DNA of 37,676 nucleotides, taken from NCBI GenBank assembly GCA_021162655.1, contig JAGGYI010000021.1:1-37676 (forward strand), written 5' to 3'. Numbering within the stretch: the stretch's first letter is position 1; each line of letters opens with the position of its first letter. Positions 1-8,131 of this stretch are shown piece after piece. Both the position numbers and the translations under genes were made by a program. The notes under the pieces are model-generated. The model was not told the origin of the DNA. It did no database searches and saw only the letters and a list, made by a program, of their open reading frames with translations. The stretch is from Anaerolineae bacterium (lineage in GTDB: Bacteria > Chloroflexota > Anaerolineae > UBA1429).

Positions 1-2
1 TA

Positions 3-848
3 GATGGGACGGCGGTCTCTGGCGCGACGGAGTCGACGTTCGATTGGACGGCGGTAGCCGGGAAGCACACGATCAAGGTAGTGGCGAGCAACGAGTGTGG
101 GGATGTGGAGTGCTCGCTGGATGTGGACGTAGGAGACAAGCCGACGTGTGGGATTGAAGGTGACGTGAGCGGCTGTGCTGGGGAGACGCTGAGCTACGAG
201 TACACTGGGAGTGGAGCGGAGAGCTACCAGTGGTACGTAGATGGCGAGGCGGTCTCTGGCGCGACGGGGTCGGCGTTCGACTGGACGGCGGAGGCTGGGT
301 CGCACACGATCAAGGTCGTGGCGAGCAACGAGTGTGGGGATGTAGAGTGCTCGCTGGATGTGGACGTAGGAGAGAAGCCGGAGTGTGGGATTGAAGGTGA
401 CGTGAGCGGCTGTGCTGGGGAGACGCTGAGCTACGAGTACACTGGGAGCGGAGCGGAGAGCTACCAGTGGTATGTAGATGGGACGGCGGTCTCTGGCGCG
501 ACGGAGTCGACGTTCGATTGGACGGCGGTAGCCGGGAAGCACACGATCAAGGTAGTGGCGAGCAACGAGTGTGGGGATGTAGAGTGCTCGCTGGATGTGG
601 ACGTAGGAGACAAGCCGACGTGTGGAGTTGAAGGCCCCGATAGTGGTTGCGCCGGGGAGACGCTGACTTATACCTACACTGGCTCGAACGAGACAAGCCT
701 GCAGTGGTACGTAGATGGCACAGCGGTTTCCGGTGCGACAGGGAAGAGCTTCAGCTGGGTAGCAGTGCCAGGCACTCACAACATCTCAGTGAAAGCGACC
801 AACGAGTGTGGTTCAGTAGAGTGTGGAGTGAGCGTAGATGTAGCTTAC
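3..848 (+). repeat. Tandem 237-bp (79-residue) Ig-like repeats inside the surface-protein gene
   Basis: Unit boundaries at the Lys-Pro codons are 138, 375 and 612. A partial unit occupies 3-137, complete units 138-374 and 375-611, and a diverged unit 612-848. Each unit has four Cys (CGIEG, GCAGE, NECGD, VEC) and a YQWYVDG strand. Nt 1-137 match nt 475-611 with a single difference (107 versus 581), so the partial unit resembles the second unit downstream more than its direct neighbour. That pattern implies duplication of a two-unit, 474-bp block. The array continues out of the window. Confidence 0.92.
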
Positions 849-3572
849 GGCACGATCATTGCCTACAAGTTTGAGGATGTGAATGGCAATGGCCAGTATG
901 ATAATGGTGAGCCCATGCTCAGTGACTGGACCATCACTCTGAGTGCTGGAGTCCCGGTTCAAGAGGCCCGAGCTCTACCGAGTGGAGGAGCACCATCATC
1001 TACCTCTAAAGAGACGGACGAGGGTGGTAAGGCTGTCTTCGACGAGCTTGATTGCGGCACTTACCTTGTCTCTGAAGAGGTCAAAGAGGGCTGGACGGCC
1101 ATGACCCCCATCTCCTATGAAATCTCTGTAGGCGAAAATGAGACAAAGGAGGTGTGGTTCGGCAACTTCCGTTGCTTGGAGGTCTATGGCTACAAGTGGC
1201 TAGATGCCGATGGCGATGGTGTGATGGATCAGGATGAGAAGCCCATTGAAGGGTGGACGATCTACCTGAGTGACGGCCGTGAGACCAAGACGAATGAAAG
1301 TGGTTTCTATCACTTTACCATCTGCCAGCCTGGCGAGTATACCGTGAGCGAAGAGCAACGTGAGGGTTGGGAAGCGACTACAGCTACAGAGCACACCTTC
1401 GTTGCCAAGAGTGGCCAGTCGATCGGTCCGCTGAACTTTGGTAACCGTACACTTCCATCCTTTGGTGGAGTGATGGGAGCCAAGTTCTGGGATCTGAACG
1501 CTGATGGCCATTGGGATAAGGATGAACCCGGTAAAGGAGGAGTGCGGATCATTATCCGTGATGCCTCTGGGAAGGTCGTCTACGAAACGCTGACGGTAGA
1601 TGCTCCGGGTACGCCTCTCCATGGAAGTTGGTCGGTCTCGCAGGGGTTGACCCCTGGCGAATACACCGTGGAAGAAGTCGTACCTGAGGGCTGGGTGCGC
1701 ACCTATCCCGAGACCAACAATGGGGTCTACCGTATCCTACTCAAGGATGATGGTTCATATGAGTTGCTCAGCCCACGGCCGAGTTGGTTCACTGGTCTGA
1801 ACTTTGGCAATGCCCGGTGGATGGGATACAAGTTCTTTGACCGGAACCGCAGTGGTGTGAAAGACGCTGATGAGGAGTTGCTGGGCAACTGGCGCATCCT
1901 CCTCAAGGATATGAACTTTAACATCGTCTTTGAGACACGGACGGTAGCAGGTGCCTCTGATTGGCGCCATGGTCAGTGGTTCCTCACCAAGGAGTTACCC
2001 GAGGGTGACTACTATGTTATCGAGGAGCAGCAGGATGGTTGGGAGCAGACCTATCCGCAGACAAATAACAGCGCTTACCTCATCCACCTCTATGCGGATG
2101 GCTCGTACAAGCTGCTCAGCCAACGGCCGACTTGGTTCGAGGGTCTGAACTTTGGCAACTTCCAGCTTGGCGGACCGCCTCCGTGCCCGCTCTGCCCGGA
2201 TTGGGTCGTCTTCCAGTCCGACCGTGAGGGTGATAACTTTAACATCTTCCGGATGAACTTTGACGGCACGGATGTGCGCCAGCTGACCCATGCGCCAGAG
2301 GACGATGTCTCGCCCACGTGGCGGTTCGATGGCAAGGAGATAGCCTTCGCCTCCAAGCGCGATGGCGATTGGGAGATCTATCGCATGGATGCTTGGGGTG
2401 GCGGGCAGACGAACGTCACCAAGTATCCGGATGCGGCTGATCTTGCTCCGAGCTGGAACTGCTTCTGGATTGCCTTCCAGTCGAACCGTGATGGCAACTG
2501 GGAGATCTACAAGACCGATCCGAACGGCTTGGAGCAGATCCGCCTGACGGATAACCCTGCCGCCGATGAGGCGCCGAGCTGGTCTCCTGATGGCAAGTGG
2601 ATCGTCTTCCAGTCGAACCGCGATGGCAACTGGGAACTCTATATCATGGATGGCAATGGCGAGAACTTGCGCCGTCTGACGAACAACCCGGCGACAGATC
2701 GCAATCCTGCCTGGTCGATCGATGGCAAGTGGATCGCCTTTGAGTCGGATCGCGATGGCCAGTTCGATATCTACAAGATCAATGTGGAGACTGGCGAACT
2801 GATTCGGCTGACAGATGATCCTGGCCGAGATACAGATCCGGCGTGGACGCCATATTGCCAGTACATCATCTTCCAGAGCGATCGTACCCAGAACGCTGAG
2901 GTCTTCCGTATGGAGTATGATGGCTCTGGGCAGACGGATCTCTCGCGGGAGATCGATTGGTTCGACGTTGTTGACTATGTGCCGCAGGGGCTGATTGCTC
3001 CGGCGGTGAGCCGCCAGGCCTTGATTGAGGGAGTGGATGGCTATGCTGGTTGCACTGATACCTCCCTCAATGCCTGGGCTCCGGAGGAGGTGCTGGGTGC
3101 AGAGCATACCCTGCGGGTTCGCCCAGGGGTCAAGGATGTGCTGATCCGCTTCGACCTCAGTGCACTCCCTGAGGGGGTGACCATCCAGCAGGCTCAACTC
3201 GTCCTCTATAGCATGGAGCGGACGAATGAGAACCCTGTTGAGGTTGGAGTGTATGCCCTGAACCGTGGTTGGGCTGAGGATGAAGCGAACTATACCGCCT
3301 CTAATACGGGGAACCCCTGGACAGAACCTGGGGCCTGGGCGGATGCCGCGGCTGATCCGGTGGCAACAGTCCGGGTGGACGCGACGGATAAAGCATTCGT
3401 CTGGGATGTGACCGATCTGGTCAAAGCGTGGTATGCTGACCCCGATGGAAACTATGGCCTCCTCGTTGGGGCCAAGGGTGGGCCGGCGGTGGAATACAGC
3501 TTTGCTTCCTCGGAGCACAAGAATTCTGCTTGGCGCCCGCGGTTGCTGGTGACCTACCAGTTTGCTCCCTGA
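3..3572 (+). CDS. Large multidomain surface protein, C-terminal part (Ig-like repeats, SdrD-like B domains, PD40 propeller, DNRLRE domain)
   Basis: The frame is open at the left edge, so the N-terminus is missing; 1189 residues are visible. The GTG at 81 lies inside a repeat and is not a start. Order by nt: Ig/PKD-like Cys-rich repeats (3-848); four SdrD-like B domains (about 849-1176, 1177-1443, 1456-1815, 1816-2160), each opening with a YKF/W-type strand and a Ca-loop motif such as DVNGNGQYD or DADGDGVMD; a short Pro/Cys linker; a TolB/PD40-type propeller of six blades (about 2196-2960) with repeated FQSNRDGNWEIY and LTDNP-type motifs; and a DNRLRE-type beta-sandwich (about 2990-3569) with VLIRFDLS and DVTDLV motifs. 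SdrD B and DNRLRE domains occur in secreted or wall-associated proteins, so an extracellular adhesive or carbohydrate-binding role is inferred. No sortase motif or C-terminal membrane helix is visible. A bidirectional terminator follows. Confidence 0.88.
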   Translation, partial: DGTAVSGATESTFDWTAVAGKHTIKVVASNECGDVECSLDVDVGDKPTCGIEGDVSGCAGETLSYEYTGSGAESYQWYVDGEAVSGATGSAFDWTAEAGSHTIKVVASNECGDVECSLDVDVGEKPECGIEGDVSGCAGETLSYEYTGSGAESYQWYVDGTAVSGATESTFDWTAVAGKHTIKVVASNECGDVECSLDVDVGDKPTCGVEGPDSGCAGETLTYTYTGSNETSLQWYVDGTAVSGATGKSFSWVAVPGTHNISVKATNECGSVECGVSVDVAYGTIIAYKFEDVNGNGQYDNGEPMLSDWTITLSAGVPVQEARALPSGGAPSSTSKETDEGGKAVFDELDCGTYLVSEEVKEGWTAMTPISYEISVGENETKEVWFGNFRCLEVYGYKWLDADGDGVMDQDEKPIEGWTIYLSDGRETKTNESGFYHFTICQPGEYTVSEEQREGWEATTATEHTFVAKSGQSIGPLNFGNRTLPSFGGVMGAKFWDLNADGHWDKDEPGKGGVRIIIRDASGKVVYETLTVDAPGTPLHGSWSVSQGLTPGEYTVEEVVPEGWVRTYPETNNGVYRILLKDDGSYELLSPRPSWFTGLNFGNARWMGYKFFDRNRSGVKDADEELLGNWRILLKDMNFNIVFETRTVAGASDWRHGQWFLTKELPEGDYYVIEEQQDGWEQTYPQTNNSAYLIHLYADGSYKLLSQRPTWFEGLNFGNFQLGGPPPCPLCPDWVVFQSDREGDNFNIFRMNFDGTDVRQLTHAPEDDVSPTWRFDGKEIAFASKRDGDWEIYRMDAWGGGQTNVTKYPDAADLAPSWNCFWIAFQSNRDGNWEIYKTDPNGLEQIRLTDNPAADEAPSWSPDGKWIVFQSNRDGNWELYIMDGNGENLRRLTNNPATDRNPAWSIDGKWIAFESDRDGQFDIYKINVETGELIRLTDDPGRDTDPAWTPYCQYIIFQSDRTQNAEVFRMEYDGSGQTDLSREIDWFDVVDYVPQGLIAPAVSRQALIEGVDGYAGCTDTSLNAWAPEEVLGAEHTLRVRPGVKDVLIRFDLSALPEGVTIQQAQLVLYSMERTNENPVEVGVYALNRGWAEDEANYTASNTGNPWTEPGAWADAAADPVATVRVDATDKAFVWDVTDLVKAWYADPDGNYGLLVGAKGGPAVEYSFASSEHKNSAWRPRLLVTYQFAP

Positions 3573-3588
3573 GTGAGCTGGAGGCGAT

Positions 3589-3624
3589 AAAAAAGGGGGC
3601 CCACAAGGGTGGGCTCCCTTTTTT
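3589..3624. terminator. Bidirectional intrinsic terminator
   Basis: An inverted repeat has a GC core (gggcccac / gtgggctccc, one mismatch), a short aagg loop, A6 on the left and T6 on the right. It lies between the convergent ends of the surface-protein gene (3572) and the UroD-like gene (3639), so it can end transcription from both sides. Confidence 0.85.
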
Positions 3625-3638
3625 CTATTGGGTGGGGT

Positions 3639-4604
3639 TTATTCGGGGTAATTTCCTTCCTGGCGCCAGATTTCGAGCATAAGTTCGTAGCGTTCCAGGG
3701 GCATGCCTGTGTAGATACAGTTGCTTGTAGAAAAGATGTAGCCGCCCCCGGGCATGCCGTGTTGTAGGGCATAGTGGACGGAAGCAATAACCTCCTCGTC
3801 TGTTCCTGAGTTCAAGAGGCCACAATTTACGTTGCCAATGAGAGTGACGCGATCTCCCACTAGACGCTTTACCTCAGCGATATCCACGCCGGCCTGAGGG
3901 TCTAGAGAATGCAGCGCGTGGGGATTGGCTTCAACCAGGTCATCGAGAATGGGCATGATATTGCCATCAGTATGTTTGATGACATAAAATCCCAGCTCTC
4001 GCTGCCCGGCGATGAGCCGCTTTAGATAGGGAGCGACGACCTGCTTGAACATTCGAGGGCTCAGAAAGGGGCCGGTATTAAAGCAATAGTCAGCACAGAG
4101 GGCGAATCCGTCCAACCCCCCATGTCGGCGGAGTCGTTCGGCTTTTTCGAGCATTTCGTCCACTCGGCGATCAGCCTCTGCCTTGGCTTCATCTAGGTTT
4201 TCATAGAGCCAGGCACACCACTCCTCCATTTGCTCACCACTGGGAATGGAGTAGGTGGCGTCTCCGTGCATCATAATAAAGTACCGGTCACCTGTACGCG
4301 CGCGGATGAGGTCGATCAAGCGGAAGGTTTCCTCTAGGGTGTTGGGGTTCGGGTGGATAAAGATTGCATCGTGTTCGTAGCGTTCGGCCGTCATGATGTA
4401 AATATCGGCCATTTCGGAGCGGTGGAGCCGCCGTTCCGATTCGGACATCTGGTCCCACTGGTGGTAACTCCGATGGAGGGGATGTACCTTGCCAAAAGCT
4501 TCCATGGTGAGAAAAAAGACCAGCTCAAAGTGGGGCACACGCCCAGGGATGGGACGGTGTTCCAAGGCAGCGATAAAGCGCTCTCGAGGGGTCATTTCTG
4601 CCAT
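3639..4604 (-). CDS. Uroporphyrinogen decarboxylase (URO-D)-like protein
   Basis: 321 residues with the URO-D/methyltransferase-like TIM-barrel pattern: N-terminal MTPRERFIAALEHR, HTDGN at 211-215, SLDPQAGVD at 233-241, and GNVNCGLL from 257. The start is ATG with an AAAGGAGAG ribosome-binding site about 6 nt upstream. True HemE acts in heme synthesis, but no heme gene is nearby. The MtaA-type zinc motif H-x-C is absent (H211 is followed by T-D), so corrinoid methyltransferase activity is not supported either. Members of this broad family often sit beside sugar oxidoreductases of unknown pathway, and here it is divergent from a Gfo/Idh gene. The substrate is unknown; the family call is firm and the function open. 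Confidence 0.8.
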   Translation of the reverse strand: MAEMTPRERFIAALEHRPIPGRVPHFELVFFLTMEAFGKVHPLHRSYHQWDQMSESERRLHRSEMADIYIMTAERYEHDAIFIHPNPNTLEETFRLIDLIRARTGDRYFIMMHGDATYSIPSGEQMEEWCAWLYENLDEAKAEADRRVDEMLEKAERLRRHGGLDGFALCADYCFNTGPFLSPRMFKQVVAPYLKRLIAGQRELGFYVIKHTDGNIMPILDDLVEANPHALHSLDPQAGVDIAEVKRLVGDRVTLIGNVNCGLLNSGTDEEVIASVHYALQHGMPGGGYIFSTSNCIYTGMPLERYELMLEIWRQEGNYPE

Positions 4605-4632
4605 AGTTCTCTCCTTTGGCTAGTTCAAAACT

Positions 4633-4661
4633 AGGCTATCTCGATTGGGAAGGCTTGTCAA
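4633..4661 (-). promoter_or_regulatory. Candidate promoter for the URO-D-like gene
   Basis: A perfect TTGACA -35 (4661-4656) is followed after 17 nt by TAGCCT (4638-4633), a weak -10. The predicted transcript start leaves a leader of roughly 22 nt before the ATG at 4604. It is arranged back to back with the promoter at 4672. Confidence 0.45.
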
Positions 4662-4671
4662 TCATTTTTCC

Positions 4672-4699
4672 TTGACAGGGGAAGTAGGTGCCCTAGAAT
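4672..4699 (+). promoter_or_regulatory. Sigma70-type promoter for the Gfo/Idh gene at 4736
   Basis: TTGACA (4672-4677), 16-nt spacer, TAGAAT (4694-4699). The expected start is near 4706, giving a leader of about 30 nt that contains the AAGGAGG site at 4723-4729. Confidence 0.75.
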
Positions 4700-4735
4700 T
4701 TGCCCGATTGTTGGAACTACATAAGGAGGGTACCC

Positions 4736-5803
4736 ATGCCTGAATTTCGTGTTGGTATCATTGGCTGTGGCCGGCCTATTCGAACGGAGGGGGCAACGGG
4801 CTTTGGTATGGCCCATGCGCACGCTCTCGGGTATGAGGCTTCTCCGGACGCCAAGATCGTCGCTTTGGCGGATATTAACCTGGAGAACGCCAGAGTCTTT
4901 CAGCGGGAGCATGGAGGGGAGCGTATCTATCAGGATTACCATGAGATGCTAGCCAAAGAGCAGCTCGACATAGTGAGCATTTGCACCTGGCCCCATCTAC
5001 ATGCTGAGATGGTTATCGCAGCGGCGGAGGCCGGGGTTAGGGCGATCCATTGCGAAAAGCCTATGGCCCCGACATTTGGTGAGGCCGTGCGCATGGCAAA
5101 GGTCTGTGAAGAGCGGGGAGTGCAGTTGACCTTTAATCACCAGCGCCGCTTTGGCCTTCCCTTTCGCAAAGCCAAGGAGCTGCTCAAAGCAGGGGCGATA
5201 GGAGACCTGGTTCGTTTGGAGGCGGCTTGCTCCAATATGTTTGATTGGGGAACTCACTGGTTTGACATGATGTTTTTCTATAACGATGAAACACCGGTGG
5301 ATTGGGTGATGGGACAGATCGAACCTCGAGGTGGGCGCAAATTTTTTGGCGTCCCAGTGGAAGGACAGGGAATCAGCTACTTCAAGTATCGGAACGGAGT
5401 ATATGGGTTGCTCATCACAGGAGCAGGAGTAGAGATAGGAGCGGCGAATCGCCTTATAGGGACGGAAGGAGTTATCGAGGTAGGGCATAGCCAAGAGGTC
5501 CCTCTGCGCATTTGGGGCAAGGGGCAGAACGGCTGGCAGGCAGTGCCGCTTGAATCGGGCTTGCATGGGAACGAGTATGTCAAGCTCGCTGTTCTGGATG
5601 TCATCGATGCCCTCAAAACGGGTCGGGAGCCAGAGCTCTCTGCGCGCAAAGCGCTGCAGGCTACCGAGCTCATTTTTGCGACATATGAATCAAGCCGCCG
5701 AAGAGGACGGGTGGACCTGCCTTTGCAGATCGAGGACTCGCCTTTTCTCTCGATGCTTGCTTCAGGTGAGATGAAGGGAGAGTTCGAGGAGGTCAAATGG
5801 TGA
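4736..5803 (+). CDS. Gfo/Idh/MocA-family NAD(P)-dependent oxidoreductase
   Basis: 355 residues. ATG 4736 is chosen because AAGGAGG lies 6 nt upstream; a TTG at 4700 would begin within the promoter. The N-terminal Rossmann fold starts VGIIGCG (residues 6-12), with the ALADIN acidic strand end around 44-49. CEKPM (106-110) is the family Glu-Lys-Pro motif, and GTHWFD (172-177) carries the likely catalytic His. Family members oxidise or reduce sugars, inositols and related polyols. The neighbouring epimerase-like and enolase-superfamily genes suggest sugar or sugar-acid catabolism; the substrate cannot be read from sequence. It is transcribed alone, ending at a perfect hairpin shared with the convergent gene. 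Confidence 0.85.
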   Translation: MPEFRVGIIGCGRPIRTEGATGFGMAHAHALGYEASPDAKIVALADINLENARVFQREHGGERIYQDYHEMLAKEQLDIVSICTWPHLHAEMVIAAAEAGVRAIHCEKPMAPTFGEAVRMAKVCEERGVQLTFNHQRRFGLPFRKAKELLKAGAIGDLVRLEAACSNMFDWGTHWFDMMFFYNDETPVDWVMGQIEPRGGRKFFGVPVEGQGISYFKYRNGVYGLLITGAGVEIGAANRLIGTEGVIEVGHSQEVPLRIWGKGQNGWQAVPLESGLHGNEYVKLAVLDVIDALKTGREPELSARKALQATELIFATYESSRRRGRVDLPLQIEDSPFLSMLASGEMKGEFEEVKW

Positions 5804-5806
5804 ACG

Positions 5807-5836
5807 CTCCAGGGAGCAGATTTTCGCTCCCTGGAG
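5807..5836. terminator. Inverted repeat between convergent genes, likely terminator
   Basis: An 11-bp perfect stem (CTCCAGGGAGC / GCTCCCTGGAG) with an 8-nt loop lies between stop codons at 5803 and 5847. The T-run is poor on the plus strand (ctgctttta, 5 nt later) and absent on the minus strand, so it may work as a transcript-end stabiliser as much as a terminator. Confidence 0.6.
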
Positions 5837-5846
5837 AGGTCTGCTT

Positions 5847-6812
5847 TTAGAGATCTTGAACGAGGAATTCGACCCAGGCGGAGAGCTTTGCACCCGGTTC
5901 AAGGATAATGAGGTGAGATTCTCGTCCCAGCCCTCTGGCGTAAAGGTTGTGGGCATCAGTGGAGCATGATTGATTTTCCAAGCAAAAGAAAGGCTTTCCC
6001 TGGGGGGTGTAGACGACGCTGTGAGTAAAGATCTCGGAAGCCCGCAGGGAGAGCTTTTTGCCTATGGCGTCGTAAAAGATCACCTGAGGATGTTCAGGAG
6101 TCATTCCCCAAAAGACATCGTCCACATCGAGTCCGTCCAAGGAAGTGGGCTTGCGAAGATCTGCGGGGGCATCCGTGAGGTCTACAAGGCGCCCTGTAGG
6201 GATGAGCTTGATGGCCTCCATCCATTTTTTTGCGGGCACTTGGATACGTACGTCTGCACGCGATCCGATGATATTAAAGTACGGATGGATGGCTAACCCA
6301 AAAGGTAGGGGTTGCCAGGTATCTGTATTGTGGATGGTGAACTCTAAGCGAATCGCTCGTGGGCGCAACGTGTAAGTGAGCTCCAGAACGTTGTGAAAGG
6401 GAAAGAGGTGGAAAAGCTCTGTCCCAGGAGTAAAGGCAATGTGGCAGGTAATGGAAGCTTGCTCCTCGGAGAGTGAAGGAGTATCCCATTCCCAAGGGAT
6501 ATTGCGCACAAGGCCGTGGATGAAATGAGGGCCGTCGTTTGCCGGAAAGTGATACGTTTTCCCCTGGAAAACGAAACGAGCATTTTTGACCCTGTTAGGT
6601 GTGGGGTAAAGAATAGGGGTACCCAAAAGGCGGCCTTGGGGGGAAAAGCCACAAAGATATTCTTGGCCGTCTACCTGGAAGCTGATGAGGTTGCATCCTA
6701 CTTCAGGTAAAAATGAGAGAGAGGTCTGTCCCTCCAGGCTTTGGTGGTTTAAGCGGATTATTTCACTGCCAGTGTGAGGATCTTGGGTGGTAGAATAAGT
6801 GAACTCAGCCAC
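5847..6812 (-). CDS. Aldose 1-epimerase (GalM)-like protein
   Basis: 321 residues. I choose the GTG start at 6812 because an AAGGAGG site lies 6-7 nt upstream; a TTG 33 nt further out has no such site. Family residues are in place: the first His in HFIHGLVRN (H99), the second in the HPYFN motif (H176), and the likely catalytic Glu in CLENQ (E279). Such proteins interconvert alpha and beta anomers of aldoses in the cytoplasm. The match is to the divergent GalM-like group rather than classical galactose mutarotase, so the sugar is uncertain. It is divergent from the dehydratase-like gene at 6893, which supports a shared sugar pathway. Confidence 0.82.
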   Translation of the reverse strand: MAEFTYSTTQDPHTGSEIIRLNHQSLEGQTSLSFLPEVGCNLISFQVDGQEYLCGFSPQGRLLGTPILYPTPNRVKNARFVFQGKTYHFPANDGPHFIHGLVRNIPWEWDTPSLSEEQASITCHIAFTPGTELFHLFPFHNVLELTYTLRPRAIRLEFTIHNTDTWQPLPFGLAIHPYFNIIGSRADVRIQVPAKKWMEAIKLIPTGRLVDLTDAPADLRKPTSLDGLDVDDVFWGMTPEHPQVIFYDAIGKKLSLRASEIFTHSVVYTPQGKPFFCLENQSCSTDAHNLYARGLGRESHLIILEPGAKLSAWVEFLVQDL

Positions 6813-6845
6813 GGGAGCCCTCCTTGTGTAATCATCACTTGTCAA

Positions 6846-6855
6846 AGTATATACT
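6846..6855. promoter_or_regulatory. Palindromic -10 element AGTATATACT shared by divergent genes
   Basis: This 10-bp perfect palindrome offers TATACT on both strands (plus 6850-6855, minus 6851-6846). Either reading places a transcript start about 25-35 nt before the ribosome-binding-site-backed starts at 6893 and 6812. No good -35 is seen on either strand, so an activator or a coincidence is possible. Confidence 0.35.
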
Positions 6856-6892
6856 AGGGAGAGGTTTCCCCAAAGTCAAAGAGGTGGTGACA

Positions 6893-8041
6893 ATGAGAAT
6901 TACAGAGATTGAGCCGGTCATCGTTCATGTGAACCATCGCGGGGATTGGGTTTTTGTCCAAGTGCACACGGATGAGGGCCTTGTGGGCCTGGGGGAGGCT
7001 AGCCACAGTTCCAATGATGCTCTCCTCGTAAAGACTTTGGGAATTTTTGCAGAGAGGCTTAGAGGCCAAGACCCCCTGCGTATTGAGGCCCTTTGGTGGC
7101 AGTTATACAGTAGGAATGGGGGGCGCATCTGGAACACAGCTCTTAGCGCGGTGGAGCAGGCTCTTTGGGACATCATGGGGCAATATCTGGGGGTGCCTAT
7201 TCGCACGCTGTTTGGTGGGGCTTTGCGAGAGCGAGTTCGTCTCTATGCCAATATCAACCGACACGTGGTTGATCGGAGCCCCGAGGGATTTGCCGAGGCG
7301 GCTCGCCGTGCGGTTGCAGAGGGGTTCCGAGCGATCAAACTGGCACCCTTTGATGAACTGGTTGGTCCTGCTCATGTGCGCTCGGGGCCACTGGCTGCTT
7401 GGCGCCGTGGGCTGGAACGCGTGCGGGCTGTGCGTGAGGCTATAGGGGAAGACGTGGAACTGCTGGTGGATTGTCATGGAAGGATGGACGTCTCTGAGGC
7501 GATTCTCGTGGCCAAAGAACTCGAGCCTTATAATCTTTATTGGTATGAGGAGCCTGTGCCCCATACGTACACGGAAGGCTTGGCACGCATTACTCAGACG
7601 ATATCGATCCCTACAGCCTCGGCAGAGAGTGTTTTTGCCATGGAGGGGTTTGCCCCATTCTTGAACAAGCGGGTAGTGGATATTTTGATGCCTGATGTCA
7701 AGCACGATGGCGGTCTCTTGGAGACCAAGAGGATTGCTGGGGCAGCACGGATGCAAGGACTCCTAATAGCTCCGCACAATCCGGCAGGGCCTGTTTCGAC
7801 GGCAGCAACTGGCCAGGTGGTCAGTACACTTTCGAATTTTGTTATTCTGGAATACGCTTGGGGGGAGGCCGATTGGCGGGCGTCTCTTTTGGACCCTCCA
7901 GAGCGAATCGAGGATGGTTATCTTTTGCTTCCAGAGGGACCAGGGCTGGGGCATCGTTTGAATGAAGCAGTGGTGGCGGAACATCGCCAAGTTGCGCCAA
8001 GAGGAGAAGATTCTAGCAAAGTGGTACCTTTGACAGGCTAA
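6893..8041 (+). CDS. Mandelate racemase/D-galactonate dehydratase-like enolase-superfamily enzyme
   Basis: 382 residues. ATG 6893 follows GAGGTGG at 6881-6887; an upstream frame-open start at 6824 would lie before the likely promoter. Enolase-superfamily N-cap domain (about 1-125), then a TIM barrel. Metal ligands by pattern: D193 (in VDCHGR, with H195), E219 (YEEP) and E245 (TASAES). The catalytic His-Asp pair is H295 (IAPHNPAGP) and D268 (MPDVKHDGG). The CHGR and APH...GP blocks resemble D-galactonate dehydratase more than mandelate racemase, so dehydration of a sugar acid to a 2-keto-3-deoxy acid is the best guess. The fourth block reads ASAES where GalD usually has a GE motif, so the substrate may differ. 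Confidence 0.85.
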   Translation: MRITEIEPVIVHVNHRGDWVFVQVHTDEGLVGLGEASHSSNDALLVKTLGIFAERLRGQDPLRIEALWWQLYSRNGGRIWNTALSAVEQALWDIMGQYLGVPIRTLFGGALRERVRLYANINRHVVDRSPEGFAEAARRAVAEGFRAIKLAPFDELVGPAHVRSGPLAAWRRGLERVRAVREAIGEDVELLVDCHGRMDVSEAILVAKELEPYNLYWYEEPVPHTYTEGLARITQTISIPTASAESVFAMEGFAPFLNKRVVDILMPDVKHDGGLLETKRIAGAARMQGLLIAPHNPAGPVSTAATGQVVSTLSNFVILEYAWGEADWRASLLDPPERIEDGYLLLPEGPGLGHRLNEAVVAEHRQVAPRGEDSSKVVPLTG

Positions 8042-8067
8042 AGCCCCAGAGGGCGCTTTGCTTTTTT
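8042..8067 (+). terminator. Weak intrinsic terminator after the dehydratase-like gene
   Basis: A short imperfect stem (AGCCCC / GGCGCT, one mismatch) is followed by ttgcttttttag with a T6 run. It starts right after the stop codon. Confidence 0.45.
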
Positions 8068-8131
8068 AGCAAGATAGGATAAAATGGATTCGTTGGTCCC
8101 TGCGGCCAAGTAGGATGAGGAGAGTCGGTCG

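Noticed and set aside
3-848. Repeat array considered as a CRISPR or transposon repeat
   Set aside because: Units are 237 bp, in frame and coding for Ig-like domains, without spacers or terminal inverted repeats.
1995-3518. Long antisense open frame of 507 codons on the minus strand
   Set aside because: It mirrors the codon bias of the repetitive plus-strand propeller and DNRLRE coding region, has no ribosome-binding site and no recognisable domain.
3639-4604. UroD-like gene as hemE
   Set aside because: The conserved blocks match the broader URO-D superfamily and no heme-pathway gene lies nearby.
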